A program made the translations under genes and the position numbers. Shown in pieces: positions 33,333 to 43,359 of a DNA stretch of 64,000 bases; position 1 is the stretch's first letter, and every line of letters begins with the position of its first letter. Under the pieces are notes generated by a model that saw nothing but the letters and a program-made list of their open reading frames with translations, made no database searches and was not told the origin of the DNA. Location: assembly GCA_965223835.1 (NCBI GenBank), contig CBDCXQ010000001.1, positions 372,001 through 436,000 of the forward strand. The letters are read 5' to 3'. The DNA is from CAVYXZ01 sp965223835. GTDB taxonomy: Bacteria > Chloroflexota > Anaerolineae > Aggregatilineales > Phototrophicaceae.

Positions 33333-35084
33333 ATGACGGCTGCACAGCAACATCCCGGTGTCAGTCTGTTATGGCCCGATCCGTTGGATCGGCAGGCGGT
33401 GGCGCAGGCTGCGACCTTTGAGACAGCAGATCTTAACCTGGCCCCCCTCATTAAAGTACTCAGTATTGATAATCGTTACCGGCAAAGCGTCGAACAGCTT
33501 CTCTTGCAACCCAATACCCGGCCCGAAATTCTCAACTATCGACTGGATGTACTGGAAGATTTGCTGCGTTCCCCCGAACTCGCCAGTTCGTTGGAAGTTG
33601 CCCTGGAAATTATCACTGTGCTGGAAGGCTATATGATCCAGCCGCAGTGGGACCAGAGCGAACTGCGCAAGGTGGCCTGGCGTCTGAGTGAACTGGAAAA
33701 TTATATTAATTGCATTGAACACCTGCACGCCGCCCTGACTGCGCCGGATGTTGATCTGCAATCGCACGCCTTGTGTACGCTGCGCGACCGTATCAATGCG
33801 GTAGCGGCTGAACCCCTGTTTAACGAACTCAAAGCCGAATTGCCGGAGATGTTGGAACTCATACGTGGAATCAAGAGCATCACAGTTGGCATCAATCTTG
33901 ATGGGGAACTGCGCCCCGTCGAAGCAACCTTGCTTGGCGTCAATCGTTCCCGGTTTGCGGGCGAGTCGTTCTCGATTTTTAATCGATTTTTTGGGGCGGA
34001 AGCCGAGCAGTCAACCGATGGCATCGGTCCGCTGCACAAGGCGAAAGGCCGCAACGCCGCGTTTGGCGATTATAATGTGCGTCTGCCACAGTCCGATAAC
34101 CCGCTGCTGCATCCGTTGTTTAAAGATCTGGCGGATGTGATGAACCAGACCTGTCAGCCGATTGCCCAGGCCTTACGCCGGTATGTGCGGGTGAACAGTC
34201 GGTTGCTGGTGGCGTTGCAGTCCGAAATCGCCTTTTTTATCGGTGCGCTCCGCCTGCTGCGGCATCTGAATGAGTGTGGATTGGCCTTGTGTCGCCCGGA
34301 GATTTTGCCAATTGAAGATCGGACCTGCCAGATAGATGCCATTTACAACATCAATCTCGCGCTGCGAACCGCGCCGTTGTATCGCGCTGCCGATTTGAGT
34401 CATGAGATCGTCACCAATGATGTGAACTTCAGTGATGAGGGGCGCATCTTTATCCTGACCGGTCCTAATCGGGGTGGCAAAACGACGTATACACAGGCGA
34501 TTGGTTTGGCCCAGGTGATGCTGCAAGCCGGATTGTACGTGCCCGCTACTCGCGCCCGCATGAGTCCGGTGGATAGTATTTATACGCACTTCGCGGCGGA
34601 GGAACGGCCAGATCAGGAAGCGGGTCGTCTTGGTGAAGAAGCGAAACGCTTAAACGAGATTTTCCAGCGGGCTACGCGCTACAGTCTGCTGCTATTCAAT
34701 GAATCGCTGGCGAGTACCAGCGCGGGCGAAAGTTTTTTCCTGGCGCGAGATATTGTCCGGGTGGTGAGATTATTGGGGGCACGGGCCATCTTCGCGACGC
34801 ATTTGCATGAATTGGCGGCCAGCGCTGATGACATCAACGCCACGACCGAAGGGGACAGCCAGGTGGTTAGTCTGGTGTCGATGGTGCAGGTTGAGCAGGG
34901 GACCGCTGGCGAGACTGCCCGCCGCACCTATAAGATCGTCCCCGGCCCGCCGATGGGCCGCAGCTATGCGCAGGAGATCGCCATTCGCTATGGCATTAGC
35001 TTCGACCAGCTTACCAACAGCCTGCGTGCCCGCAATCAGCTACCGGATGAGTATGCCAATCACCGCGAATCACAACAATCTTGA
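33333..35084 (+). CDS. MutS-family ATPase without mismatch-recognition domain
   Basis: 583 residues from the ATG at 33333; GGAG lies nine bases upstream. The N-terminal ~370 residues are the helical lever/clamp of MutS core proteins (RYRQSVEQLLLQPNTRPEIL). The ATPase follows: Walker A ILTGPNRGGKTTYTQAIG, the adjacent FNESLASTSAGESFFLARDI (Walker B region, with N in place of the usual D) and FATHLHEL. Domains I and II are missing, as in the short MutS-like branches. Its role may be in recombination control or another DNA transaction; not classical mismatch repair. Confidence 0.85.
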   Translation: MTAAQQHPGVSLLWPDPLDRQAVAQAATFETADLNLAPLIKVLSIDNRYRQSVEQLLLQPNTRPEILNYRLDVLEDLLRSPELASSLEVALEIITVLEGYMIQPQWDQSELRKVAWRLSELENYINCIEHLHAALTAPDVDLQSHALCTLRDRINAVAAEPLFNELKAELPEMLELIRGIKSITVGINLDGELRPVEATLLGVNRSRFAGESFSIFNRFFGAEAEQSTDGIGPLHKAKGRNAAFGDYNVRLPQSDNPLLHPLFKDLADVMNQTCQPIAQALRRYVRVNSRLLVALQSEIAFFIGALRLLRHLNECGLALCRPEILPIEDRTCQIDAIYNINLALRTAPLYRAADLSHEIVTNDVNFSDEGRIFILTGPNRGGKTTYTQAIGLAQVMLQAGLYVPATRARMSPVDSIYTHFAAEERPDQEAGRLGEEAKRLNEIFQRATRYSLLLFNESLASTSAGESFFLARDIVRVVRLLGARAIFATHLHELAASADDINATTEGDSQVVSLVSMVQVEQGTAGETARRTYKIVPGPPMGRSYAQEIAIRYGISFDQLTNSLRARNQLPDEYANHRESQQS

Positions 35085-35550
35085 TGCCTAACCATACATG
35101 TTCTCGAGGTTTCAATTGGATCAACCGTTTAAGCCCTGGCTTTTATTGTGGTGTCTCGTTATTTCCGCTTGAGTCTGGGTTTGCGGGATTACTTGGTTTG
35201 TTTGTGTTCGGATTTCTTTTTACTATGCCAGTAAGCCGTCGTTTGCTATCACCAGCGATCAGTTTCAACTTCTTACAATTTGTAAGCGTTTCATTGCCTT
35301 CTTTTTTGTGACCTGGTGGAAAACAAGATGATATTTTGAAGAGCATACAATAAATATAGGCGCAACATACCCATGCACAATGCATATGGCACCCGCGCCC
35401 GGCTATTTTCTGCTGCAGATTTTGGGTGAATTGTAACGGTCAACCCGACAAAGGCATACCCGCCACGATAAATGTCGCGAGGCAGGGAAATATCAGCAAA
35501 ATACTGGTTATTGATCGGCTTATATGACAATGATCCTATTTAGATGGCTG
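35085..35550. other. intergenic region, no supported gene
   Basis: About 465 bases. Short frames exist on both strands (35081-35311 plus; 35143-35385 and 35291-35530 minus), but none has a ribosome site or recognisable sequence. Composition is more AT-rich than the neighbours. A degraded gene is possible. Confidence 0.4.
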
Positions 35551-36525
35551 TTACAGCGACGCCACCAGCATGTCGATCACCATCATATTGTTGACGCCAT
35601 CCTGCGGCGCATATTTGGGTGGGCGGTTGTTGAGCAGCGCGTCAGCAAAATCTTCGGCCATGAGCGTATACGAATTGGCTGCCGGAATCGTAATGCGGCT
35701 GTAGGCTCCGCCCTGCCAGTGTTCGATCACCAGGTCTTTATCGGGGGGCATTACGAAAGCCTCAGCCACCCTGATCCGACCCGCAGTGCCGCGCACCTCA
35801 TAGGTGTGTGCCCCGGCGGTTCGCACACTGCTATCAAAGTGTCCCACCGCGCCCGACGGAAAATCGAGGATGGCGGTTAGCGTTTCATCCACCTGAGATT
35901 TTTCGCCAATGCGGGCAATCGCGTGCCCGGCTTGCGGTTCTTCACCGGTCATCAAGCGCATAAAATTGATGCAATAACAACCAACATCCATCAGTGAGCC
36001 ACCAACCAGCGGTTTGCTCAGGCGAATGTTGTCATCGCTGCCCGGCCCCAGCGCGAAGTCAAAGGTCGCGTTCAGGACATTGATCGTGCCAACCGCGCCG
36101 GAATCGACCAGCGCCTTGACCTTTTGTGATTGGGGATGAAAGCGCCACATAAACGCCTCGGCAAACAGGATGCCGCGTGAGGTAAAGGCATCGGTCATGG
36201 TTTGGGCTTCGGCGGCATCGCTGGCAAACGGCTTTTCACACAGCGTCGGTTTACCAGCTTCGGCACAGGCGACGCTCCATTCGGCGTGCATGCTGTTGGG
36301 TAGCGGGTTATAGATCGCATCCACATCCGGGTCGGCGATGAGTTCCTCATAGCTGCCGTAGGCTCTCGGAATGCCCAGGTCTGCCGCGAAGGCTTGCGCC
36401 CGGTCTAGATCGCGGCTGCCAACCGCGACGACTTCACCATTACTGGATTGTTGAATAGCGGGAATCACGCGATTCCGTCCGATATTTGCCGTGCTGATTA
36501 TTCCCCAGCGCACTTTTTCCGGCAT
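35551..36525 (-). CDS. Gfo/Idh/MocA-family oxidoreductase
   Basis: 324 residues from the ATG at 36523-36525, after AAGGAGAGG. Rossmann start VRWGIISTANIGRNRVIPA, DAIYNPLPNSMHAEW and TLCEKPFA (EKP), GGSLMDVGCYCINFMR of the substrate domain, and the C-terminal DFADALLNNRPPKY. This is the D-xylose/glucose-fructose oxidoreductase-like branch. NAD(P)-dependent; substrate unknown. Confidence 0.92.
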   Translation of the reverse strand: MPEKVRWGIISTANIGRNRVIPAIQQSSNGEVVAVGSRDLDRAQAFAADLGIPRAYGSYEELIADPDVDAIYNPLPNSMHAEWSVACAEAGKPTLCEKPFASDAAEAQTMTDAFTSRGILFAEAFMWRFHPQSQKVKALVDSGAVGTINVLNATFDFALGPGSDDNIRLSKPLVGGSLMDVGCYCINFMRLMTGEEPQAGHAIARIGEKSQVDETLTAILDFPSGAVGHFDSSVRTAGAHTYEVRGTAGRIRVAEAFVMPPDKDLVIEHWQGGAYSRITIPAANSYTLMAEDFADALLNNRPPKYAPQDGVNNMMVIDMLVASL

Positions 36526-36970
36526 GAAATCCTCTCCTTGCTCGTTCTTATAGCAGCTAATGTTACCGTCTTCACGGCGCGAAACCGAATTGGACTTATG
36601 CAACCTTAAGCGCACCGCTGAAGGATTAGCAGGGCGAACTCGACTCTTGATCAAAGCGAACCGGCAGCAGTAATGATGCGCACGATGTTCAGGTAGATGA
36701 AGCCGCTTGAATGAATGATGGTCGCCTCTTATCCGCTGCGGCTGTGATGATGTATGGGAGGATGCACTCACTGGCTCTGTGTTTAACATCAGCGGAAGCG
36801 CGACCTGTGGTCCGCATCAAGGACAGCGATTGGACGGTTTTCTGTCGCGCTTTACCATGTGGTTCGCGGCGGTCGCCAGCCTGCCCCAGATCACAGTTTA
36901 TGCAGATGAATAAAATGTTAGACGCCGACTTCTCATCGACGTCTATTGCCTTTGGGTTTTAGTTTGCTGG
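36526..36970. other. intergenic region, no supported gene
   Basis: Between the oxidoreductase start and the end of the next minus-strand gene. Short frames only; the frame extending upstream of the oxidoreductase ATG is not supported by a ribosome site. I see no repeat or RNA element. Confidence 0.4.
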
Positions 36971-37984
36971 TTACAGGCCAACGTCGACATTAACGTCATC
37001 AATGTTGATATCGACACCATTGTCATCCACCGCAACATTGCTATCATCGGACTGACCATCGCCAACACTGGCATCCGCATTTATGCCCATGTCGCTGACA
37101 TCTGCTTCACCAGCGATGCTCATGTTGCCCTGCTCCATATCCACTGACAGATTAATATCCCCGGCCACCAGGCCCACATTGGCTGTGACGCCCAGTAACT
37201 GACCATCGGTTGTCATAACTTGCACGCCGGTGCAGTTGCCGCTATTGCTAATCACAGCGGTTGCTACCCAACCATTGACGCTGGTTCCTCCATTGCTGAG
37301 CTTCACATTAAGCCAGGCATTACTCTTGGTAATTCCCTGGACAGTTGCTGCGGTATCCGCTGCCAGATTACCGACAACCGGGCTATTCGTGCTGGCATTC
37401 TGGCGAATATTGACATTAGTGTCACCTATAGGACTGACTGTGCAATCCCCGCCAACAATATTGGTGTCATCGCTATTGAGCAGATCAGTGGTCCCGTCGG
37501 CACTCAATCCCAGCCGATTTCGAGCGTCGGTCCGTAGCTGGTTGAGGTCTGGACAATTGAGGCCATTGGCGTGATTCTGCTCCCACATCATTGTATAGGG
37601 AAATGATTCAATAGCTTCGGTAGGATGTCTCAATGTAATCAAATAATTTGCGGCCTCGGATTTAAACCGTACACACATATCCGTCACAGGAAGTTGATGT
37701 ACCAGCACGGCCTCGCCAGTTACCATATCTTCGATTTCCAATTGTGGGCCAGTTTCATCAAACAGGCTCACGATAACCAGCATCGCTGCCAGGTCATCCG
37801 TCGTATCGAAGGTATACCAGCGGGTGGCTTCCTGTGGGCTAACCCATTGATCGTAGTAGACCCCCTGCACTGGTGTAATAATCTGGACCTCGGCCTGACT
37901 GCCGTACACGGGTAAGGCAGTCACAATAAAAACGATTACAAGCATAAACAACACACTGGGATACAGGCTATGGAAGCGTTTCAT
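36971..37984 (-). CDS. secreted SH3b-domain protein
   Basis: 337 residues. Signal peptide with LYPSVLFMLVIVFIVTALPVYG. Residues 35-150 form a PPC-like beta domain (YDQWVSPQEATRWYTFDTTD). An SH3b domain lies at ~190-265 (TNVNIRQNASTNSPVVGNL, AWLNVKLSNGGTSVNGWVA). The C-terminus is an acidic D/N/V-rich tail, GVDINIDDVNVDV, of repeat character. Likely cell-wall or matrix associated. AAGGGA precedes the ATG. Confidence 0.8.
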   Translation of the reverse strand: MKRFHSLYPSVLFMLVIVFIVTALPVYGSQAEVQIITPVQGVYYDQWVSPQEATRWYTFDTTDDLAAMLVIVSLFDETGPQLEIEDMVTGEAVLVHQLPVTDMCVRFKSEAANYLITLRHPTEAIESFPYTMMWEQNHANGLNCPDLNQLRTDARNRLGLSADGTTDLLNSDDTNIVGGDCTVSPIGDTNVNIRQNASTNSPVVGNLAADTAATVQGITKSNAWLNVKLSNGGTSVNGWVATAVISNSGNCTGVQVMTTDGQLLGVTANVGLVAGDINLSVDMEQGNMSIAGEADVSDMGINADASVGDGQSDDSNVAVDDNGVDINIDDVNVDVGL

Positions 37985-38314
37985 TTGATATTCCCTTACT
38001 TCTATACGAACATTTAGAAAATGTTGTTTAAAAGTTAACCTTCCTGATAATTTGAGTATATATCACAATTAAAAGATGATGACTTAAATTTTGTAAAATT
38101 ACAATTTGTTAATTAAGTAACAATTGTTATAAATAGTAATAATCAAAACATAAAGGTTTGATCACAGCATTTTCAAGGAGCATATATAAAGCTAACTGCG
38201 AGTATAGGTAATTGTTCAAAATTTGAATCCAGGTATCAAGAATGTTTTTTTCTCAAAGCAAAAGGGGCACATCATGGCTGACATGCCCCCAACGATTAGA
38301 TGCTACGGTACGTT
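37985..38314. other. AT-rich intergenic region
   Basis: Strongly AT-rich from about 38000 to 38240, separating two minus-strand genes for secreted proteins. It should carry the promoter of the SH3b gene (37984) and the end of the 38315-40387 transcript. No gene seen. Confidence 0.5.
38257..38290 (-). terminator. probable terminator of the 38315-40387 gene
   Basis: Read on the minus strand: GGGGCA / TGCCCC pair around a 14-base loop and are followed by TTTTGCTTTGAG. It begins 25 bp after the stop. Confidence 0.6.
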
Positions 38315-40387
38315 CTAGGGTTGGGCTGAGAACGTCATGAAGGTCAAGGAGTGATTGGTGCCGGTGAAAACGTTCACCTGCTCACCATTGAAGGTATGAC
38401 GAATGGACCGATCAAAGACGCGCATTTCCAGATAGTAGCAGCACTCAACATACGATTCACCCAGGTCACTTAAGAAGATGTCGCGTAAGTGAACCGTTGT
38501 GCTGTCGGGCGTGGTCCCGGTGCTGTCGGTGTTCTTCACGCCGGTCGTGCCGTCATCCGGGTCATAGTAGCGATGCGGACCATAGGACGTTGAGGTGGGT
38601 GGATCGCCGCCGCGCAGTGACAGGGTAAAGTGACTGTAGTAGCGGTCATTGAATTGACCCCAAACCTGAAGCTGATCGGCACTGGGGCCGGTCTCACCAC
38701 AGGCCGGTACAATCGTGCCATCGGGCAGTCGAACTTGTAGGCCATCGGGATAATCCGCGATGATCGGCAGGGTGTTGTCCAGTTGCAGATGATGATCGGC
38801 CTGTTCACGATGGATTGTGCCACCAGTATCTTCCCACTCCAGCCAGAGGACATAGTGATCTTCACGGTCCTGAATACCGGGACGCGGATCACCAGTTGGC
38901 TGACCATCAACGTCGGTGGCACCAACGGGCAGGCTATCACTATCCCACACGGCCAGTCGCAGTTCAGGGTTGTCACAGCGAATCCAGGGGTTGATAAACG
39001 GTCCGGTGCCTTCACGGGCGTTCATGAAGTCCTGGGCATCCATCCAACCACTGGCGGTTGCCAGCGTAACCGGCTGGGTGCAATGCCAACTGAAGCTGAT
39101 GCCATTCCATTCCAGGCGGGGTGCATACACCGTCCAGGTGGTGTCAATTGCGGAGACCGTCAGATCGCCCGGTGTTGCGGGCACCGGTTCACTCACCTCA
39201 CGGTAGGCCACCCGAAACCGCACGACATCACCAACCGGGTCGGTTGGGTCGGTGGTCAAGAAACCGCGAATGGGTATATCGCGACCACAGGGTTGGGTGT
39301 TGGTGCCGGTCAAAGCAGGTGGTGATGCTAACGGTGATTCACGCAGACCTGTGCCCGGCGCACCAATCGGAACCGTCCCGCCATTAAACTCGATGGTATC
39401 AATGTCACACAGATGGGTGATGCGCGGCCCAACCTGCTGGTCGAAATTCAGCCAGAGGGCATCCAACCCCAGGAAACGAGCGGCTGGATTGAAGCCACTA
39501 ATCAAGTCTTCGTGGGCAATGACAACACCACCACCGGTGATGAGGACATCACCATCAGTGAATTGGGGGCGTCCCTGGTACAGCAGTTCGGTCGAGTACA
39601 AAATATCCGGGCGATCGGCGACGAGGGCGGAGCGGGGCACGGCAAAACCGTCCAGGCCAAAATCAACGCCATCGTTCGGTAGACCGGCGGGAACTGAGGC
39701 CGCTAGCAGGGCACGGTTCGTCGCGATTATGTTACCCCGGGCTGACAGCAAATCACCGTCCAGGATGTTGCGTTGCCCGGTCCAGATTGTGCCCTCAATT
39801 GAAAACCAGATGTCGATGCGATAGCGGCGCAACAGCGTGGGTAACATGCCCGGTTCCCATTGTGAGGGCGGCACACCATCCGCAAATTCCAGGAAACGAC
39901 GAATATCCTCGATGCGTCCCATAAACTTGAGTTCGTCCAGGCCAACATCATGACCGATATTGAACCGCGTGACCAATGCTGAGTTGGGAATGACAATGCC
40001 GTTGGTGAGCAGCAGGTCACCCGCGCCAAAATTACCATGAGGGCTGTCCAGCTCGGTTGAAAAGGCGATCAACCCCGGCTCAACGCTCAGAATATCCAGG
40101 CCATCCAGACCGAGATCAAGCTCGACATCGAAGCGGCGCACCAGCTCACGGTTGCGCACACAGACTTCCCCCGAGGTACTGAGCACATCGCCATCTGAAA
40201 TGTAGGGATTACCATCAAATGGTTCCCCCGCTTGCATCATAAAATCTTCCTCCGTAGAGAAAGCCCCTTCGGCACAGGCTGCCAGATTTGGAAACTCTGG
40301 ACCCTGCGCGCCGGCCAATGGTACTGACATCCACAACATGGTGAAAAGCAGTATTGCAAAACCTACAAAAAACGTCCGTTGTTGCAT
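38315..40387 (-). CDS. large secreted protein with internal repeats, function unknown
   Basis: 690 residues from the ATG at 40385-40387 (GGAGGAAGGGAAG upstream). Signal peptide FVGFAILLFTMLWMSVPLAGA. The N-terminal half has at least four units of the form G-D-x-L-x-x-x-G-x-x-I/V-x-x-N/H-x-x-L followed by LGLD: DGDVLSTSGEVCVRNREL, AGDLLLTNGIVIPNSAL, DGDLLSARGNIIATNRAL, DGDVLITGGGVVIAHEDL. The C-terminal half is beta-rich with several Cys (CSWHCTQ-like, ECCYYLEMR) and Tyr/Trp, without an enzyme motif. Probably extracellular; family not recognised. Confidence 0.75.
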   Translation of the reverse strand: MQQRTFFVGFAILLFTMLWMSVPLAGAQGPEFPNLAACAEGAFSTEEDFMMQAGEPFDGNPYISDGDVLSTSGEVCVRNRELVRRFDVELDLGLDGLDILSVEPGLIAFSTELDSPHGNFGAGDLLLTNGIVIPNSALVTRFNIGHDVGLDELKFMGRIEDIRRFLEFADGVPPSQWEPGMLPTLLRRYRIDIWFSIEGTIWTGQRNILDGDLLSARGNIIATNRALLAASVPAGLPNDGVDFGLDGFAVPRSALVADRPDILYSTELLYQGRPQFTDGDVLITGGGVVIAHEDLISGFNPAARFLGLDALWLNFDQQVGPRITHLCDIDTIEFNGGTVPIGAPGTGLRESPLASPPALTGTNTQPCGRDIPIRGFLTTDPTDPVGDVVRFRVAYREVSEPVPATPGDLTVSAIDTTWTVYAPRLEWNGISFSWHCTQPVTLATASGWMDAQDFMNAREGTGPFINPWIRCDNPELRLAVWDSDSLPVGATDVDGQPTGDPRPGIQDREDHYVLWLEWEDTGGTIHREQADHHLQLDNTLPIIADYPDGLQVRLPDGTIVPACGETGPSADQLQVWGQFNDRYYSHFTLSLRGGDPPTSTSYGPHRYYDPDDGTTGVKNTDSTGTTPDSTTVHLRDIFLSDLGESYVECCYYLEMRVFDRSIRHTFNGEQVNVFTGTNHSLTFMTFSAQP

Positions 40388-40712
40388 CTTCCCTTCCTCC
40401 TGCAACCCAGTCACAAGCACATTCCCAGGTACCTGTGACAAATTCGTTATGCCAATCGTAAGGTTTTGCTGAGTTTAGGTCAACCGGTTGGAAGCGCAAC
40501 CCCTACGGTTTGGGGTGCAAGTTGTAAGATGGTTTGAAATGTTGGGAAGGCAGTTTGAGGCTGGGAAAACGCCTATATTTGAAATTACTAACGATATAAA
40601 AACAGTATAAAAACGGCGGACTCACGAGTCCGCCGGGACTAAATGATGAATTGACGCGCAATTCCGTTATAAGGTATAAACTGGCATCAGATGTAAAGGC
40701 GTCCGCGATACG
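40388..40712. other. intergenic region with terminator
   Basis: Contains the terminator at 40600-40636 and otherwise only short frames. The promoter of the 38315-40387 gene must be in the right part of this segment. Confidence 0.5.
40600..40636 (-). terminator. rho-independent terminator of the HEAT/membrane protein gene
   Basis: CGGCGGACTC (40614-40623) and GAGTCCGCCG (40626-40635) make a perfect 10-bp stem; on the minus strand it is followed by TTTTTATACTGTTTTTA. Lies about 80 bp past the stop of the 40713-41918 gene. Confidence 0.9.
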
Positions 40713-41918
40713 CTATGCCATTGTTGCGCTAAAGGCTGCAAACAGCACGCTGCCTAGTGCGATCTGCAACACAAAGCTGATGATGCCCACGATGATGCTG
40801 CCCGCAAAAAGCGACAGACAACCCTTCATGGTGCCGAAATCGTAGGTTTCGCCCACTTTGCTCATCGTCTTGAAGGAGATGTACAAGCTATAGAGACTGA
40901 CTGCACCCATAATGATCGTGAATACAAAGGGTGCGCCCATCAGGAAGCTCAGAACAATTCCCAGATACATCAACCCATAGAGAATCGGTAAGCGACCGTT
41001 ATAGAATGACACCACCTTATAGATGAGATGGGCAAATGTCCCTTCACCGCCAAACAGGTAGCGGGCAGCGATATGCGTAAAAAACAGGTTGATTAGCATC
41101 GCCAGCAAGCCTGCGATGCCCGCGCCGATTCCCATGAATACCCCGGTTAGCAATCCAAACTGCCGCAACGCATTGACCACATCCAGCAGCTCGGCGGGCA
41201 GTTCTTCGGGACATTGCTCCGTGACAACTAAACTGCCCGGTGTACACGTATCCAGCGCTGACTGATAACCATTTACATAGCCTTCCGCCGCTTGTCCGGC
41301 AATCACCGGCAGGAACATGGTGGCGAAAACCAGAATCAGCGTGTAAATGAGCAGGTCCATCGACACCGAACCCCAGCTCGAGCGGCTGACGTTTTCCTGG
41401 TGCTCTTCGGCGCGTTTGCTCTTGCGGCGTCTTTTCTCACGCTGGGAGACCTGTTTAATGGCGTCATCATCGGTGATCAACTCGAAGGCGGTATCAGCGC
41501 TTTCGCCCGAAGCTTCTTCCAGCACACCAATGAAAACCGGATCTGTGCGCAGTTCGGGATTAATCTCGATGGCTTTTGCCAGTTCCTTGAGCGCTTTATC
41601 ACGTTCGCCATTGAACTGGTAGCCGATGGCTGAATCAACATAGGTCTTCGCCCGGGCTTTTGCCTTCGCCGACACTTCTCGGACTGCCGGTTTGCGATTG
41701 TCGATGCGTTTCTCAGCTTCGGCCTTGCCTTCGCCCCGGATAAATTGAACGGCCCGGGAAGCAACCGCCCTCACCTGTTCATCCGGGTCGTCTGCCGCCA
41801 TCTCCGCCAATGTTTTCAACATCGTGACGTCTTTTTCGCGGGCGATCTGTTTCACCGCCACGAACCGTTTTTTCGCATCAGGGCTGTTGAGTTGTTTCAT
41901 TAATAATTTTGAGGTCAC
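40713..41918 (-). CDS. HEAT-repeat / Yip1-like membrane protein
   Basis: 401 residues. Residues 1-60 look like one HEAT-type pair (SPDAKKRFVAVKQIAREKDV, AADDPDEQVRAVASRAVQF). Residues 85-135 are a TPR-like pair (TYVDSAIGYQFNGERDKALK). After a basic linker there are about five membrane helices of Yip1-like arrangement (LLIYTLILVFATMFLPVIAG, FTIIMGAVSLYSLYISFKTM). A cytoplasmic adaptor joined to a membrane anchor; function unknown. Start is GTG at 41918; an ATG at 41900 is an alternative. Confidence 0.7.
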   Translation of the reverse strand: MTSKLLMKQLNSPDAKKRFVAVKQIAREKDVTMLKTLAEMAADDPDEQVRAVASRAVQFIRGEGKAEAEKRIDNRKPAVREVSAKAKARAKTYVDSAIGYQFNGERDKALKELAKAIEINPELRTDPVFIGVLEEASGESADTAFELITDDDAIKQVSQREKRRRKSKRAEEHQENVSRSSWGSVSMDLLIYTLILVFATMFLPVIAGQAAEGYVNGYQSALDTCTPGSLVVTEQCPEELPAELLDVVNALRQFGLLTGVFMGIGAGIAGLLAMLINLFFTHIAARYLFGGEGTFAHLIYKVVSFYNGRLPILYGLMYLGIVLSFLMGAPFVFTIIMGAVSLYSLYISFKTMSKVGETYDFGTMKGCLSLFAGSIIVGIISFVLQIALGSVLFAAFSATMA

Positions 41919-42087
41919 GGCAATTCTCTCACATTTGCTATGAACTATAATCTCATTTTATGCGCTTCGCAGGATTTTGTGGGTAAAGCTTTCACGGCGT
42001 TCCAGGTGCCGGCGCATCCGCTGTGATTCGCCACAACCGTACAGCGATGGCCCCAGCACACCGCAAGGCAGGCTGGCAACGGGCATA

Positions 42088-43116
42088 TTATTTTACGCTG
42101 ATTGATTCACCAGCTATCGTCGGTGCAATGTCCGGTTGGTCGTCGGGTTGATCCGATTTTAGCACATCGCTCAACGACACGCCCAAAGCCAGTAAGCCGA
42201 CAGTGCCCCAAATCGCATAAGTCAACACCGTGATGCCGTGAAAGAGGAAGCCCAACGCCCCGGCGACTGCGCGGCTCATACCGACCGCCTGCCCGGAAAC
42301 AATGACTGCACCCTCGAAAGGACCGATTGACGCGACGCTGACTGGAATCGCAATCGCGAACGAGGCCATCGTCACCGATAGGAGCGTCATCATCACCACA
42401 CCGTCGGTAACGCCCAGTGCCAGGGCCGTCGGATAGAACGTCAGCAGGGAGAACGTCCACGAGATGATCGTCCAGATGATGGCATGCGCCGCCGTGCGCC
42501 AGTGGGCCAGAGGCTTGATGCCATCCAGAATGTTCTCCATCAGGCTGTGCAATGGCAGCTTCTTGATGAATGGCAGCATGCGTTCGAAAAAAGCCAGCAG
42601 GTCACGGGCCAGTTGTGGACGACGAGCAAACACCAGTAAGAAACCAACCGCGATGATGCCCGCAATGCCGAACAGCAACGCCGCCTGGGTGATCGTCGGG
42701 GGTACATCGGGAATCTGCGTGAGTGAGAGCGATAGCACAATCACGACAAACAACGTATCCAGCAACCGCTCGACAATAATACTCGTTGCCGCTGTGAAGA
42801 ATGGGACGCCAGAGCGGGTGACTAATGCGCTGCGGGCGACTTCACCGGCGCGCATCGGCAGTTGGTTCAGCAGCATACCCACGCACAACATATAGAATGC
42901 TTCAACATTGCCCACTCGATTCTGGAGTAACCCCCGCCAGCGAATGCCACGCGTCCAGAGTCCCAGTGTGCCCATGACAAATGCAACCACGACCCAGGCC
43001 GGGTTGGCCTGCTGCAAGCTGACCAGAATGTCATCAAGCGGGACTCCGCGCAGCGCGAGAAACAGAAATAACGCGCTGACCAGAACACTGGCAATCAGAA
43101 ATAGTGTGCGCCGCAT
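42088..43116 (-). CDS. lysylphosphatidylglycerol-synthase-type flippase-like membrane protein (UPF0104)
   Basis: 342 residues, about eight membrane helices. Family segments: LALRGVPLDDILVSLQQANP, RWRGLLQNRVGNVEAFYMLC, LNQLPMRAGEVARSALVTR, ATSIIVERLLDTLFVVIV. Members include the membrane part of MprF and related putative flippases. It lacks a catalytic domain, so it probably moves or protects a lipid-linked substrate. Confidence 0.9.
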   Translation of the reverse strand: MRRTLFLIASVLVSALFLFLALRGVPLDDILVSLQQANPAWVVVAFVMGTLGLWTRGIRWRGLLQNRVGNVEAFYMLCVGMLLNQLPMRAGEVARSALVTRSGVPFFTAATSIIVERLLDTLFVVIVLSLSLTQIPDVPPTITQAALLFGIAGIIAVGFLLVFARRPQLARDLLAFFERMLPFIKKLPLHSLMENILDGIKPLAHWRTAAHAIIWTIISWTFSLLTFYPTALALGVTDGVVMMTLLSVTMASFAIAIPVSVASIGPFEGAVIVSGQAVGMSRAVAGALGFLFHGITVLTYAIWGTVGLLALGVSLSDVLKSDQPDDQPDIAPTIAGESISVK

Positions 43117-43359
43117 GGGTTTTCCTAACTCAATTTTTTCAAATCTCTACCAGATTAGGCAACAAGGCTTACACCTACCTAACGGTAGCAGTGTTCGTCG
43201 CTTATCTCAAGTCTAGCGGCGTTCCCGGTAAATCATACTTAAGGATACGGCGCACAGGCACCGTTTAAAGCAGCCCGATCGAAGCCAGTTTTCACATGCT
43301 TGACATCGCACAAAAGTTCTATTACGCTGATTTTGCGTTACATACCGTGAGGATGGATC

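Noticed and set aside
35081..35311. 76-residue plus-strand frame with one hydrophobic stretch
   Set aside because: No ribosome site and overlaps the preceding stop; probably chance.
38783..39325. 180-residue plus-strand frame
   Set aside because: Antisense to the secreted 690-residue protein; no ribosome site or family.
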